NCBI RefSeq assembly: GCF_029227915.1
Contig: NC_079878.1
Coordinates: forward strand, 9,300,001-9,364,000
DNA from: Hydractinia symbiolongicarpus
Lineage: Eukaryota; Cnidaria; Hydrozoa; Anthoathecata; Hydractiniidae
DNA length: 64,000 bases
Reading direction: 5' to 3'
Part shown: positions 21,954-33,214 of the stretch, piece after piece
How positions within the stretch are numbered: position 1 is the first letter of the stretch
Layout of the letters: the number at the start of each line of letters is the position of its first letter
The notes under the pieces: model-generated
Told to the model about the DNA's origin: nothing
Seen by the model: only the letters and a program-made list of their open reading frames with translations
The model's database searches: none
Program-made: the position numbers and the translations under genes

Positions 21954-22632
21954 TTTTTTACAATTCATACCATAATTAAAGTCGACAAAAAAAATTGAAG
22001 GGAGACCAAATGTTTCCAATCTTCTTTAAAAAACTCCTTAGCCACTTAAAATACGATTTTCGAAAGGTTCAAGCTTGGAAGGAAATGGTATACGGAGCCT
22101 TATAACGAAGTACGTGTCTTGTGTTTGTTACCCTACGTAATTCCGCCATTCCATGGCAATTTAATTATCTTAAAAAGGGGCACTAAATAAAAGGTTTCTA
22201 GTAGAAATTCATGTGACGGAATTATGTATATTATTTTGTAAGAGTTAAAGAGAGAGAAAGATGTTTTCCTCCGAGGCAAAAAAACTTCCGGCATTTTTAA
22301 AGAGTTCAAAATTTCGCCGGAATATATTTTCGCGGTTTACAAACAAAACTTTGGCAAAAAAATTAGGTCAAATATTTTCCTTCAGTTAAAGTAACGAAAC
22401 AATTTTAATTTGAAGCACTCTTCCTAATTAGTAGAATATTCGATAGGTTGAAACACGCCAGACATTATTAAGGGACATAATAATTCTTTGTTTTAAAGCC
22501 ACAGTGTTGTTTTGAAATAAAAAGACTTTAAAGACAGGAGAGGTTTTAAATAACATAATGTGTTGCAAGTGCAGCTACTTCACATTTTAAAAAAGCAAAA
22601 TTAGGAACAATTACGTCTTAAAAATACACTCA
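21954..22632. other. Intergenic, no supported gene
   Basis: AT-rich sequence; nothing recognised. Confidence 0.4.
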
Positions 22633-22892
22633 GCGGAGATGGTGTAGTGGTAGTGTTTCGACTTGTAATCATAAGGTTTTAGGATCAGGTACGCACTCCG
22701 GCGTACTTTAAATGCAGTTTTGTCAGCCCTTTTAGTGCCATGTACTGACCGCTAGCCGACTTGTGTGGCAGGCAAGGAAATTAGAACAATGGTATACGGT
22801 TCTCTGGCGGTAATATATCATAGTTACAGTCAGAGGGGAGGAAAAGCCAACCGTTAGGATGGCATCCCCAAGGACGTTAAAACAAAATAAAA
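22633..22892 (+). mobile_element. tRNA-derived SINE
   Basis: The head GGAGATGGTGTAGTGGTAG matches an A-box region. The B-box region is worn (AGGATCAGGTACGCACTCC). The body has CCGACTTGTGTGGCAGGCAAG and the 3' region CCCCAAGGACGTTAAAAC. The same order appears in reverse at 45300-45545, so these are two copies of one family, about 250 bp long. This copy lies just beyond the last exon of the PAN-domain gene. Confidence 0.75.
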
Positions 22893-22904
22893 TCAGCAGT
22901 TCAT

Positions 22905-25223
22905 TTATGCATCACACAACTTCGCGTAAATATCCGCACATGATGTACCGTTGTTGTTTTCATGGTATCCGAATAAAGTTTCAGCATAATGTAATCTCAA
23001 CTCTTCTCCTTTTTTAACAGTGTGATTTTTGGCGTTAAAAATCAAGTAGGGCGAGTTGGCGTTGTATCCCGGTACGGAAAAAAAACCGCTCCAAATATGA
23101 TATTCCATGGATGGATAAAGTATTGTGTTTTGATTATCTGTAATTATTACACCGATATTTCCAATGACGAATTGTTGATTATGATCGCATCCCCATTTGG
23201 TCAATGGAGTATTCGCTATGCATGTTACACCACCTCTGCCAACATACACCAATTTTATGTCAGTCATAACTGCGTTGTTTTGTATTTCAAATGTTCCGAA
23301 TTCGTTGGGATGTGTTCCAAAGCAGACATTACGTTTTAACAATGTCCACTCACCTGTGAAATATCTTAATATTAAAAACTTGCTTGCTTGTTCTGGAAGA
23401 TAAAAGAACACCATCCGGATAAACTATTTGAAATCATCACTAACATATTGCCGCGCGTAGTGTAGTGGGCTCGTCTGCGGCTCCCAGTTCTGGGGACCGT
23501 GGATCGAATCCCACTTTGCAGCCAGGCAGTATGTTAGTGATGAAGAAAGTAGTTCTTCTAAAATATAACATTTATACTTTATTGTGGCTTTTTAACTTGC
23601 ATGTTACTACATGGAAAATATTTAAAATAATTTGGGAGAATGGTATCAAAAGTTGCTTATTTTTTGGCAAATCTAAGACTGATTGTTAAACTCTGTGGTT
23701 GTTTATTAACATAAGATTTTCTAAAAAACTTAAAACATTATGTCTTTTCTCGTCAATAAACACGATTATTGTCCAGCTGCCCCTTCAATGATGACTGAGT
23801 TTGACAAATGCCGGAATGAATTTTAGTTCTCTTTTATATGCACCTTTTTTTAGGATATCAAAATATAGTGACTACGAGTTATGGCCAATATATTGCTTGT
23901 CGATGTTTTGGCCTTGTCTGACGCAGATGTTTTTCGCTCAAAATATAAGGGCTGGTAACACAGGGCTTAAAAAGTGCACTTCTTAATACTTACAAATGTT
24001 AAAAACTTAATCGAAATATCTGAAGACACAGCCGCAATCAAAAAACTAGAGCCTTCATGGTGGAAAACGAACATTAACTTTAATTTACTTAAAAAACTAC
24101 TTACGTTTGCATTGGCACTTATATTCTATAGATGTATTTGTAATAACAAGATCCCCAAAATGACATACAGGTTGTGCTGGATATTCAGGCATTATCTAAA
24201 ATTCATGACAATATTACGTAAAAAAAATTAAAAATTAAAAAAAAGGAAGCTTATGGTATTTTTTGAAATAAACAGTCTTAAGTCAAACAACTGTTAGCTT
24301 ATACTTATTCTAACATTTATATTTTGAAACTTTGTTATTTTCTTCACTGTTGCCCGTGTTTAAAACTCCCCATTAAAATGTCTGAAAAATTACCGCGTTA
24401 ACCCGCGTTTGGTATGACTTCCCTCATATATCATGGACGGCGGATTTTTGCGGAATGATTTTTTTTTTCAATGTCTTGGGCGTTCTTAAAGTAAATAAAA
24501 TGTCTTATTTCCCCTTATATTGCAAATATTGCTATATCATTTTTTATTCTTATTCTTCTTATTAATTTTTTATCTATATATGTTTAATGTTATGTAGTTC
24601 AAAAAAAATTAAAGCTGATTGACAAAGATAAGAAATATAAAATCCTATATTTTGCAAGAAAATATAATCATATAAAAGTGAGTGTAAAAATTAGCAAAAC
24701 ACACGTTTTATGTAGAAACAATGAACTTCAGACCGAATTAAAATAAACTATTCTTCATTGCAAGCATTTGTGATCATATTTAGGCTATTGGGGACTAAAT
24801 CATTTTAACCCCTCCCCATTCTAGTTTTAAGTAATAAATCATGCTTGTAGAAATTGAAATTTTCTCAGTCTGCAAGTGGTTTTGGTGAAATGTAAAGAGC
24901 AGTTATTAACATTGTCCAGTTTCTCCTAAACTCACCTTTTTATAGCTTTTAATTGATTTATCTTTTTTCAATTTCTGTATACTACCTGTGTTTGTTTCCA
25001 CAAACCAACACTCTCCATTTCTCATCTGTTTATTCTGCAACTTAAAAATGACTCGGTCGCATTGCTCATCTCTTTCGCATTGCAACAGGCAGCTTATTTC
25101 AGTTTTCCCTTTAAAATATTTTGTTATACTTCCATCAGGTATTTCTTCATCTGGAGTATATAAAGCTGTCCCAACGAACGTTATTTGGATTGCAGCTAGC
25201 CCAAGTAAAAAGAATTTAAACAT
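22905..25223 (-). CDS. Secreted PAN/Apple-domain protein, three-exon model (288 aa)
   Basis: Minus-strand exons 25223-24936, 24195-24105 and 23392-22905. The donors are AAAAAG|GTGAGT and CAAAC|GTAAGT; the acceptors are ATTTTAG| and TTATCTTCCAG|. The phases (0, then 1) match and the total is 289 codons including the stop. Exon 1 encodes a signal peptide (MFKFFLLGLAAIQITFVGTA) and a PAN/Apple-like segment with CLLQCERDEQCDRVIFK and a later GECWFV. Exon 2 adds a short Cys-rich link (VCHF...YKCQCK). Exon 3 encodes about 160 residues with GEWTLLKRNVCFGTHP and four further Cys, a domain that I do not recognise. PAN domains bind protein or carbohydrate; an extracellular role is inferred. It ends at SCADIYAKLCDA. 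A foldback repeat begins about 18 bp upstream of the exon 3 acceptor. Confidence 0.75.
23411..23575 (+). repeat. Foldback/MITE-like repeat next to the exon 3 acceptor
   Basis: It begins ACCATCCGGATAAACTAT, contains TCACTAACATATTGCCGC and, inverted, GGCAGTATGTTAGTGATGA, and ends AGTAGTTCTTCT. The core CTCCCAGTTCTGGGGACCG is itself a short palindrome, and GATCGAATCCC resembles a pol III B box. It matches 41727-41880. It lies inside intron 2 of the minus-strand PAN gene. Confidence 0.75.
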
Positions 25224-26105
25224 TATCTCTCTTTAAGTAAAACAGGCAGTAAATACTGGTCAATCTGATTCTGCCATTTCCAATGTACTGTGACGTCCTT
25301 AAATATGTTTCTTATTTTCACAGAACTAAAATCATAAAATCTTTATTTTTATGGAGTCAAGAAGATACCATTGGAATGCAGTATAGTTATGGTTGAGAAA
25401 TGCGGTTTTGAAAAAAAAACTCCAAGACTATTCTCATCTGGTTATCAAATTAATTCTCATCTTGTTCTGCAGAGTTGTAAAATTTTGATTTTTTTTTTAG
25501 TTTTTTTTCTTCTTAACTTTCGATTGCGATGACTATCGAAAGAAATGTGCAAAATATTAAAAATATATTTACATATTTTTCGGGGGTGTCAGCAACACAA
25601 TACTATTTACGCTTCTCCTCAGAGCTTTTCCATCTTTGGAGAAGGAGATTACTATATACTGGGAGAATAAAAAGAGAAATAGAACAACTGTAACATAAGT
25701 TAGAAAAAAATATATTGAAACATTTCTTAACATCATTCATCTTTCATCATTTATCTCGAATTTTCACAGCTTTTAAAGTCCAATTAAACAAATTTATGAT
25801 CACACCTTTTAAAGGTGTGGTTCACTTAAAATTCATTAAATTTTTCGTCTTTAAATTTTGTTTTAAATGCTTAATATATTTATAAAAGTATATTTATTTT
25901 TCTTTTTAACGAAAGTTTATGCAATTAAGGCCTAATATGCATAAGTATTTTTACAGTGGTTTTAAACTAATTAAATATTCTGACATCATTGGGGCATATG
26001 TTGAAAAAAACAGCATGTGAGGAGATAGTGTCAAAAGGTTTGAGAAAGTGAAAGTTTAAACGAAATTAAAAACAACATTAAAAAGATAGCAATTTTTTTA
26101 TTAAA
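25224..26105. other. Region between divergent PAN and THAP genes
   Basis: About 880 bp separate the two start codons, which diverge, so this likely holds both promoters. No core promoter element is certain and no other gene is seen. Confidence 0.5.
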
Positions 26106-26643
26106 ATGGGCTGGTGTGTTGTTGTTGGTTGTAGTAATAATACTTTTACAAAAAATAGAGAAAAAAATATCAGTTTTTTTCGTTTTCCGTCAAATATTAC
26201 CTTGAAAAAGAAATGGTTAGCTAACATTAAAAGAGAAAACCCACCTAAAGAGGCGAAGATTTGTCATCAGCATTTTGAGAATTCATGTTTTTCAAGAGAT
26301 TTACAGGTCTGTATAACACATATTAAATTGTTCTAACTTTTGAAATAAAACTATAATTCTTTGTCTTATTTAGAACGAACTTCTTAACAAACCACTCAGA
26401 CGTTTGCTCAAAGATGACGCTGTTCCAACTTTATTTCCTCACAACTCAGGAAAACAACCACAAAAGCGAAGATCCAGCATTCTAAGAGAGGAGACTGCAG
26501 TCAAACGAAAACTATGTGAAGATGCAATCATTCACAATGAAGAAGTAGAACACTTGGAACTTGAGATGAATTCTAAAGCTACACAAGCTGACTTTACACC
26601 TGAAACAAATTGTGTATCTACTCAAACGGAAAAACAAAAGTAA
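26106..26643 (+). CDS. THAP-type zinc-finger protein, two exons (156 aa)
   Basis: Exon 1 26106-26306 and exon 2 26374-26643, with a 67-bp intron (TTACAG|GTCTGT ... TTATTTAG|AACGAA), phase 0. The N-terminus is a C2CH THAP finger: Cys4, Cys9, Cys53 and His56, with the expected FFRFP (24-28), Trp37 and, at 83-88, AVPTLF, the conserved end of the domain. The rest is polar with KRR stretches and STQTE. THAP domains bind DNA and occur both in host regulators and in P-element transposases; this protein is too short to be a transposase. After the stop, another frame continues with NKVNVAVQCDYKPIQVAANN, so a frameshift may have shortened the protein. A possible AATAAA lies at 26781-26786. Confidence 0.8.
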
Positions 26644-27248
26644 CGCAAATAAAGTGAATGTTGCAGTTCAATGTGATTATAAGCCCATTCAAGTTGCAGC
26701 TAATAATGACCTTGATGTATAGAGAAAAACAAAAATATATGTTTTAAAATGTTATCAAATATAAGTAATAAGTGTTAAAAAATAAAGAAATTTACATTAA
26801 CTATGTCTCCTTTTCACCTAAATAAACAATTTCTTTGCTAGCACAATGCTGCTTTTTAGCAGACTGCGTAAATACAAGAATATTGAGTCTGATAACAAAA
26901 CTGATGTTGAAAAGAACACAATAAGGCAACGGAAAAAAAGCGTCCTGGAGATAACATTTGATAGAATCTTTATAGTCGTAAACCAACTTAAAGGATTTGT
27001 TAAATTATCATTTAATAACACGTGTCCGTTGTGAATTGAAAGCAAGGATTTGTAAGGATTGCAAAGATTCCCTCTCAAAACAACAGTAGCAGTTCGAGCT
27101 AATAATTATGCATGGATCAATAAAAAAATATCTCCAAGGTGATACCGATACGAAATAAACCCGAATGTGAAAAGTTCATTTTTCTTTAGCCGAAAATAAT
27201 TCTTTCTCATACCACATGTCAGTGGCAACACTTAGCAATTATTAGTTA
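26644..27248. other. 3' flank of the THAP gene, no further gene supported
   Basis: Contains the shifted-frame continuation to about 26721 and the AATAAA at 26781. Open stretches at 26801-27078 on both strands overlap each other and show no family signature. Confidence 0.45.
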
Positions 27249-27980
27249 CTAGTCGATAAAGACCCGTGGAGAAATCCACTTAGGCAATAGGACATTGAAA
27301 ATGTTGGTTTGCTGTCGTCAGCATTGCAAATCCAAAAAAAAAAAAAAAAAAATATTTGGCGAAATTTAGTTTATTCGTTGCCTGTAACGTGTAGAGGTTG
27401 AAACGCTGATCAAAATAATATAGGATCATAACTTTTCTACGAACAACAAAAGACATAAAATGGTTTTAAAATTTTGCTGACGTCAGCAATGGCCCGTTAA
27501 AACGCAAAAAAAAATTTTCAGAAATTTATATCCCTGTTACCTTCATCGTATAGACTTTGAAACGATGATCAAGAAAATGTATAGGATCATATATCTTTGA
27601 CAAACGGTTGCAGAGATATTAGGGTTTAAAGATTTTTTGATGACGTCATCAACCCGTCCATTTCAAAACGGATTCGGGGACCCAGGTTTGGGAAACTTAC
27701 CCAAATTGGTCCAAGGTGGTCCCTAGTTACCCACGCGGTGAAAAATCATTGACGTCACCAACTCGTTTCCAAGTTATTTAGCCTCAAAGTTTTAGGTGCA
27801 CTGTAATGGCTTCATTAATTTAATATAGGATATTGACGTTAAAGTGGTGTTATTGACGTCGCGCCGTTATGTCTGAATATTTACCATATTAGACATGCAT
27901 TTTTCGGCAATATCAAAGGAAAATGAAGACATCCACTTTGCCTGTCACAGAGACACGGAACTGGCGTATTATTATATAGA
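27249..27980 (-). mobile_element. Non-autonomous Helitron, long subfamily (732 bp)
   Basis: Complete copy on the minus strand. The 5' end is the complement of GGCGTATTATTATATAGA (ending 27980). The 3' end is the complement of CTAGTCGATAAAGACCCGTG (starting 27249) with the GTGGAGAAATCCAC hairpin. Flanks are consistent with insertion between A and T. Carries TGACGTCA at 27641-27648 and a poly-A run of about 18 near 27335-27352. Confidence 0.9.
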
Positions 27981-28154
27981 TTTCATTTAAATATATTTAT
28001 ACTCTATTTATACGGTTTCACAATAGTCAATGTTACAACTTTATTGAAAACACATGTTGTATAATAAAATGAAACAAGAGATATTGTACTAACATTTGTA
28101 GTGCAACCATTAGCTACAAATAAAACAATTCTTCGCAAAAAATAGGAATAGCAC

Positions 28155-28266
28155 CAACCTCGTCCCCAGGGCATCTTGTATCTTTTCTGACCCCGGGACG
28201 GCGATACAAACATGTTCGTATCGTTCTCCCAGGGTCAAGATACAAGATGCCCTGGTGACGAAGTTG
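28155..28266. mobile_element. Palindromic MITE, CAACCTCG family (112 bp)
   Basis: Arms CAACCTCGTCCCCAGGGCAT and ATGCCCTGGTGACGAAGTTG. The flanking 9-bp repeats GAATAGCAC (28146-28154) and GAATAACAC (28267-28275) differ by one base and look like a target duplication. Confidence 0.85.
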
Positions 28267-28275
28267 GAATAACAC

Positions 28276-29961
28276 AATTAGATCCAACTGACTAGGGAGG
28301 GCGTTTGACAAATAGAAATTATGAAACAAACATGACAGATCCAAATTTAGCTCAGACAATATTCTACGCTTTACTCCGTACAACTATGGAGGTATAAAAG
28401 ATGGTGAAACTCTTTGAAAAGAAATCCATACAGTAATAATGTTTGCAGCTGTCGAACAATGCTCTTGTAAGAGTGTAAGATACATTGTTGTGTTTCCACT
28501 TGTAAGATACAAGTGGAAACACAACAATGCTCTTGTGTTTCCACTTGTGGTCAAAATTGGGAACCTGATAAAGATGAAAATATTTTTGAATTATTCTAAT
28601 TTAAGTAGTTAGAATTTTTTGCTATCTTAATCATAGCATTTTTAGCTTTGTTATAAGTATGAACTTATGCAGCCTTTACATGAAGTTTCGTTTCATTTCT
28701 TTCTCTTGTCTAGCCCTTTTAAATGTGTACATGATTTCGGGCGAAAGGAAACTTATTACTTACTTCTTGTGGCAACAGTGAAGCTAAGCATGTCCGTGTC
28801 AGAAGGGACAAAAAGTTTTAAATTCAATGTGTCCTGATTTTTGGAAAAGAACACGCTCAATCAGCATTATAAATCCTGATATTCAATAATTACACTTGTT
28901 GCGACTTGTACGTATATTGCAACTAGTTGAAGGTATGTCATTTGAACCCCATATTTCTTGAGGCTACAATATTGGACAAAATTATTAAGAAAAAAGCTTG
29001 TGGGGCCACTCTTCTCAACTACGAAACCTTTGCGAAAGTAGCGTATATCGCGGAATTGACTCGCCGTTCTTTTTTTTTTTTGCTGGCTACTTTAACACGT
29101 CAGCTGCGTAACTATTACGTAAGCGGCGTATATCACGAAATTAATTCAAAGGGATCTGTCATTTGACTACTTATTACGACTTCCCAAATGGGAAAAACTC
29201 TTTTTAGAACTACGTCTGTAAGCTTTATAAAATAAATGTTTTTTTTTGAAAACCTTGTTATTACTTTTTTTGAAGAAGAAGAGCAACAAAAATTTTTTTC
29301 TTATGACATAAATCGTGTTCAATACCCGTACATTATTGGTTGGCTTAATTGGTAAGATTCAGTAAAGCTAAACTACTTAAGATTGGATTAGCGGAAGTTA
29401 GCACCAGGATTACTTGCCAAAAATTTAGGATTAAAGGCACACGGGAAAGCGCCAGGTAGCAACGTATTCCGTTGAAATTGTGATGCGCACAAACATGATG
29501 TTTACAGTTATTTCCTGCTTAGAGAATATGCAAAAGCAAGTTTTGAGAAGGAAAAGCAATACACTTCACAATAGAAAACAGAAAACGCTAAAATATGATG
29601 TGTGAAGTTTTCCTTTATGTCAGAAACTTCATGTTTTTCTTTTGTAGATTTAAAAAAAACACGCAACATGATGTTTCTTACAGGGGACATAATAACATCA
29701 TATTGAAAACAGTAAACATAACAACATGGTGTTTGAAGTTTTTCATAATTTTACAAACTTCTTGTGGTCTTCTCGTAGATTTGCAGAAAACATAAAATTT
29801 CCTGCAGTCTGTATATTCAAGGATAATTTTGCAAATAAAACTCAGTCACTATATCTGCCATTAAAAAATTGCTCAAGTTGGATTACATTGGATTGCAGAG
29901 GACATCAGATAATTTAAAGAACGGGCAAACCCGGGGATTTTTCCACAGGCTAGTGAATAGT
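28276..29961. other. Intergenic; local duplications, no supported gene
   Basis: 28460-28550 contains an imperfect inverted/direct arrangement of CTTGTGTTTCCACTTGT. About 29590-29790 contains two diverged copies of a unit of roughly 130 bp whose translations align weakly (EVF...NF...RF..N); I take this as a repeat, not a gene. 29920-29957 looks like a worn Helitron 3' end (ACCCGGGGATTTTTCCACAG, then CTAG). Confidence 0.45.
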
Positions 29962-30073
29962 TCTCTATAATAGCCGTATTCTGCCTGCCTCTGCGCAAAA
30001 TGGTACCGCAGTAGCAAACCACGGAAAACACGGACGGTTGAACGTGTGGATTTATTCACGGGCCACTGACTAG
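29962..30073 (+). mobile_element. Short-subfamily Helitron (112 bp)
   Basis: Starts TCTCTATAATAGCCGTATTC. Ends with hairpin CGTGTGGATTTATTCACGGG, then CCACTGA and CTAG (30070-30073), T. It lies just downstream (111 bp) of the stop of member B. Confidence 0.78.
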
Positions 30074-30184
30074 TTTTATAGAGAAAAGCCTGTACAGAAA
30101 AAACCTAATATTGTGTATATAAATATGTCAACAATAAAAATTTATGCCTAACTATGTTTTCTAACTAAGTTTCCGAAGTCACTG

Positions 30185-30601
30185 TTACTTAGTTAGAAGA
30201 GCAACTCGTCTCATAACTTGTCTTTCCTTTGTGTTTAATTCTTCATCGAGTTTATGTTTTATTAGTCGAACATGAACCGGTTTATCTACAGTGGTAAACA
30301 TGTTATTGTTAACGATTTCTTGATTTAACCGTTTTAATGCATATCTCTCTAAACTTGAAACTTGAAGATTCTCTTGCTCAACATTTTCTCGCTCATGAGT
30401 AGTCTGTTTCAGGAAGTTTTGTTGATTTCGAAGCCAATGTTTCACTTTTTCGACATCTTTGCGACTTTCATTTTCTTCTTCTTTATTGTCTTGCTTGGTG
30501 TCGGTTTTCCTAGTTTCTTTATTCTTTACTATTTTTTCTTCGTTTTTATTTTGCTCTACATAACAACAGCTAAACAGAATAAATCTTACTAATTCCCTCA
30601 T
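30185..30601 (-). CDS. Novel clustered small-protein family, member B (138 aa)
   Basis: Single-exon frame starting MRELVRFILFSCCY, the family N-terminus. The middle is Lys/Glu-rich with EKVKHWLRNQQN (about 51-62), matching the KVxxWxxIQ segment of relatives. The RSNTVP motif is missing: the sequence goes from THERENVEQENLQ straight to VSSLERYALKRLNQEI (81-96), a diverged form of the second motif. The tail MFTTVDKPVHVRL and DEELNTKERQVMRRVALL is well conserved, closest to member C (IFTTTSTPVQVRH). A TTGTTGCTAAG motif occurs at about 30702-30712, roughly 105 bp upstream. Function unknown. Confidence 0.7.
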   Translation of the reverse strand: MRELVRFILFSCCYVEQNKNEEKIVKNKETRKTDTKQDNKEEENESRKDVEKVKHWLRNQQNFLKQTTHERENVEQENLQVSSLERYALKRLNQEIVNNNMFTTVDKPVHVRLIKHKLDEELNTKERQVMRRVALLTK

Positions 30602-33214
30602 GTTTGTTCTGTAACTGCAGAATTTAATAACTTCATGCTAACCTTACATGGTGAGTGCCAGACAATTTGAAAGATGTTTTTTAACAAAGGCTTTGCTTTT
30701 TTGTTGCTAAGTTTATCAATATTCATTATAATTAGACATATAACATACAATAGCAGTCATTTAATGACGATGTCCCATGGGACTTATTTTCCATCTTTGT
30801 GATGCGATTTTAGTACTTTAAGTTAGCTTTTTAAGCCCTTAAAATATGAAGCAATTTTTTAGACTATGAGAACGAATGTGTTTACTACCGCAAGAAGATT
30901 CATCATATCGTTCGTATCTGTGCAACTGATAAGAATTTTATAACAACAAGTTAAACATTAAATAAATAATTGAATGTCATCAAAATGTGTTTGGTTGGAT
31001 TTGTTATTGAAGGTGACGCAAGACAGAATATTAACACGAACATTTCGTTTACGGGTAGTAAATAATAATTCAGATAGCAAAGAATGTCGTTAGTAACGAG
31101 GAAACTAGATAACATTTTCAGCCAAAAATAAACCATAAATTTGCTACTACCGCTTAAAAAAAGTAAAACATGTTATGTATATGATCAACTCGGCCAACCA
31201 CGTCCCCATGGCATCTTTTCTGACATTCGGGAAATAGATACATTACCCGATACAAGCCTGTTGATAATAGCTCTTGATAACCCAGTTTTTTCTAAACGGT
31301 AGGTCGTGATAGATAAGCAAAAGCCACGTGACGTAAAGAATAGGATTTTTTGGCGAGTGCTTCAGACAATGTCAGAGTTTGGCCATGAACATTATTATGT
31401 TATGACGATAAAAAATAGATGTTTAAAAAAAGGTCGTATTTATTAGTTTCGCTCGTTAAATCAAACACTGAGGCTAGATATATATTTTTAGTTTTGTGAT
31501 TTTCAGTAGTTAACTTTATGGAAAGGCTTTTCTCCAAAGTTCTAGCTGGCTAGACAGTTTATAGACGGCTTTACAATTTGTGAAAATTGTTTTTATAAGT
31601 GTTGTGCATCTGATTTAATGGGATCCTGTTTTTTATACTTCACGCGTTACAAACATTTAATGTCACCTGATCATATTTTTTTATGCTCAGAGTCAAAGAA
31701 GCGAGAGACAAAGAGCCCTGGGATCAAGGTTGCTAGAAAGACACAAAACGATATCCTTGTTTTCTCACCACAGCTTAAATATAGCAGGGAATATCATGAA
31801 AAACTATTTTAAAACAGCGGTTGTTTCTGAACATGATTTTGTGTTATATTTTATTGCCTATATAAATAACATTACATATTTGTGACGTCCGCCGTAAACA
31901 TATTAGGCCCGAAAGATTTATTACAGGACAAAATATTTGCAGAGCCTAATAGAACAATTTTTGACCCTATTCCCCAAATTAAGTTCTGCAAAATTGTAAT
32001 ACTTAACAAGGTGCAAAAATAAGTTCCACAAAAGTTGATCAATTGTAAAAAAAAAATTCTGGAAAAAATGTTTCCTACAAAAATTTTTTTATAAAATTGC
32101 TCACTAATGGTAAGTTTGTTAGTAAAATTTATTCGGAAAAGGTAACTACATTTTGTGCAAGCGTGGTGCAAAGTGACTAATATTTTAATTAAATTCTTAC
32201 CGTATTTTACCGGTAGGACGTGAGAAATGATTTTTGTGTTGTTTTTTTTGTTACAGATATGCTGTCAAAAATAGCCTCCCAAAATCGCTAAAGTCAGAAA
32301 ATCAGAAGGAATTTTTTTACTCTATTTTATCAACCCGGTCTGAAAGCATACCATCGCAATTTTCATTATTATTATTTCAATTTTCACTGAAGTTATATGA
32401 CTTCTAGTTTGAGCGAAAAGTATGGTTTATATAGGAACTGTTAGATACTTTTAGCCTGCATCCCTTTCAGAACACGCACTTGCATGTTTTTAGTGAATTT
32501 TTTCAAACTCCAAGAGAAGAAGGGGCTGGTCCCAATTTCACTTCTTTTGCGACACATTGAATCCTCAAGCAAACCCTTTCTTTTTATCACTTTTCATGCA
32601 AACATACGAAAAAACAACAACACAAAACCTTACAGAATAAAAGCCTGTATATAAAAGTTAACAACTTTCACGAAAGCAGAGGCTTATAGGCGAGAGACAT
32701 GCGCATTGACTATTTCTGTCCTTATTTTTGATATGGTTGTCTTGGAAGATGCTAGATGCCAAAGTTATCCTGGCTTGGTAATTGAAGTGGCAATTAAAGT
32801 GACAATAACGTGCCTCCGTTTGCTTATTTGTATTTATAAGGAGTATTATGTTCTCAAGGAGATAATATCATCTCGAGAAAATAATATCATCACAAGAAGG
32901 TAACGTTAATTTTGTGGGGGTTGTAAAAAAAAAGGAGTTAAATAAAAAAGCGGTTGCAAGCGCGTGCTGAAAACTGTAAATGAAAGTTATAAATACTTAA
33001 AGTTTTGTCATTTTAGATGAGGGATAAAAAGAATATTCAATGAAGTTTATCATTTTCGCGTGTTTTATGAATTAATTTTGTAGAGTGACAAAGTCAGGTT
33101 TTACGATATTACTCTAACTTTATTAGCTGAAGAAACAATCCTCTTTTACTTTATTATTTATATAGTAAGCTAACGAATTTTTTCAATAAACTTCTGAGCC
33201 CGCTTTTTATTTCT
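30602..33214. other. Long intergenic stretch, no supported gene
   Basis: Single CAACCACGTCCCCATGGCAT at 31196-31215 and AGCCCTGGGATCAAGGTTGC at 31714-31733 resemble isolated ends of the CAACCTCG MITE family. Open stretches at 30951-31136, 31618-31812, 31872-32171 and 32706-32903 carry no motif. The stretch may hold regulatory DNA for member B near 30602-30760. Confidence 0.45.

Noticed and set aside
22905-25223. Direct two-exon splice from the PAN exon to the C-terminal exon
   Set aside because: Donor phase 0 and acceptor phase 1 do not match and would read a stop at once; the 91-bp middle exon resolves it.
29595-29917. Two overlapping frames with weakly similar EVF...NF...RF peptides
   Set aside because: A diverged tandem DNA duplication explains the similarity; no start context or domain.
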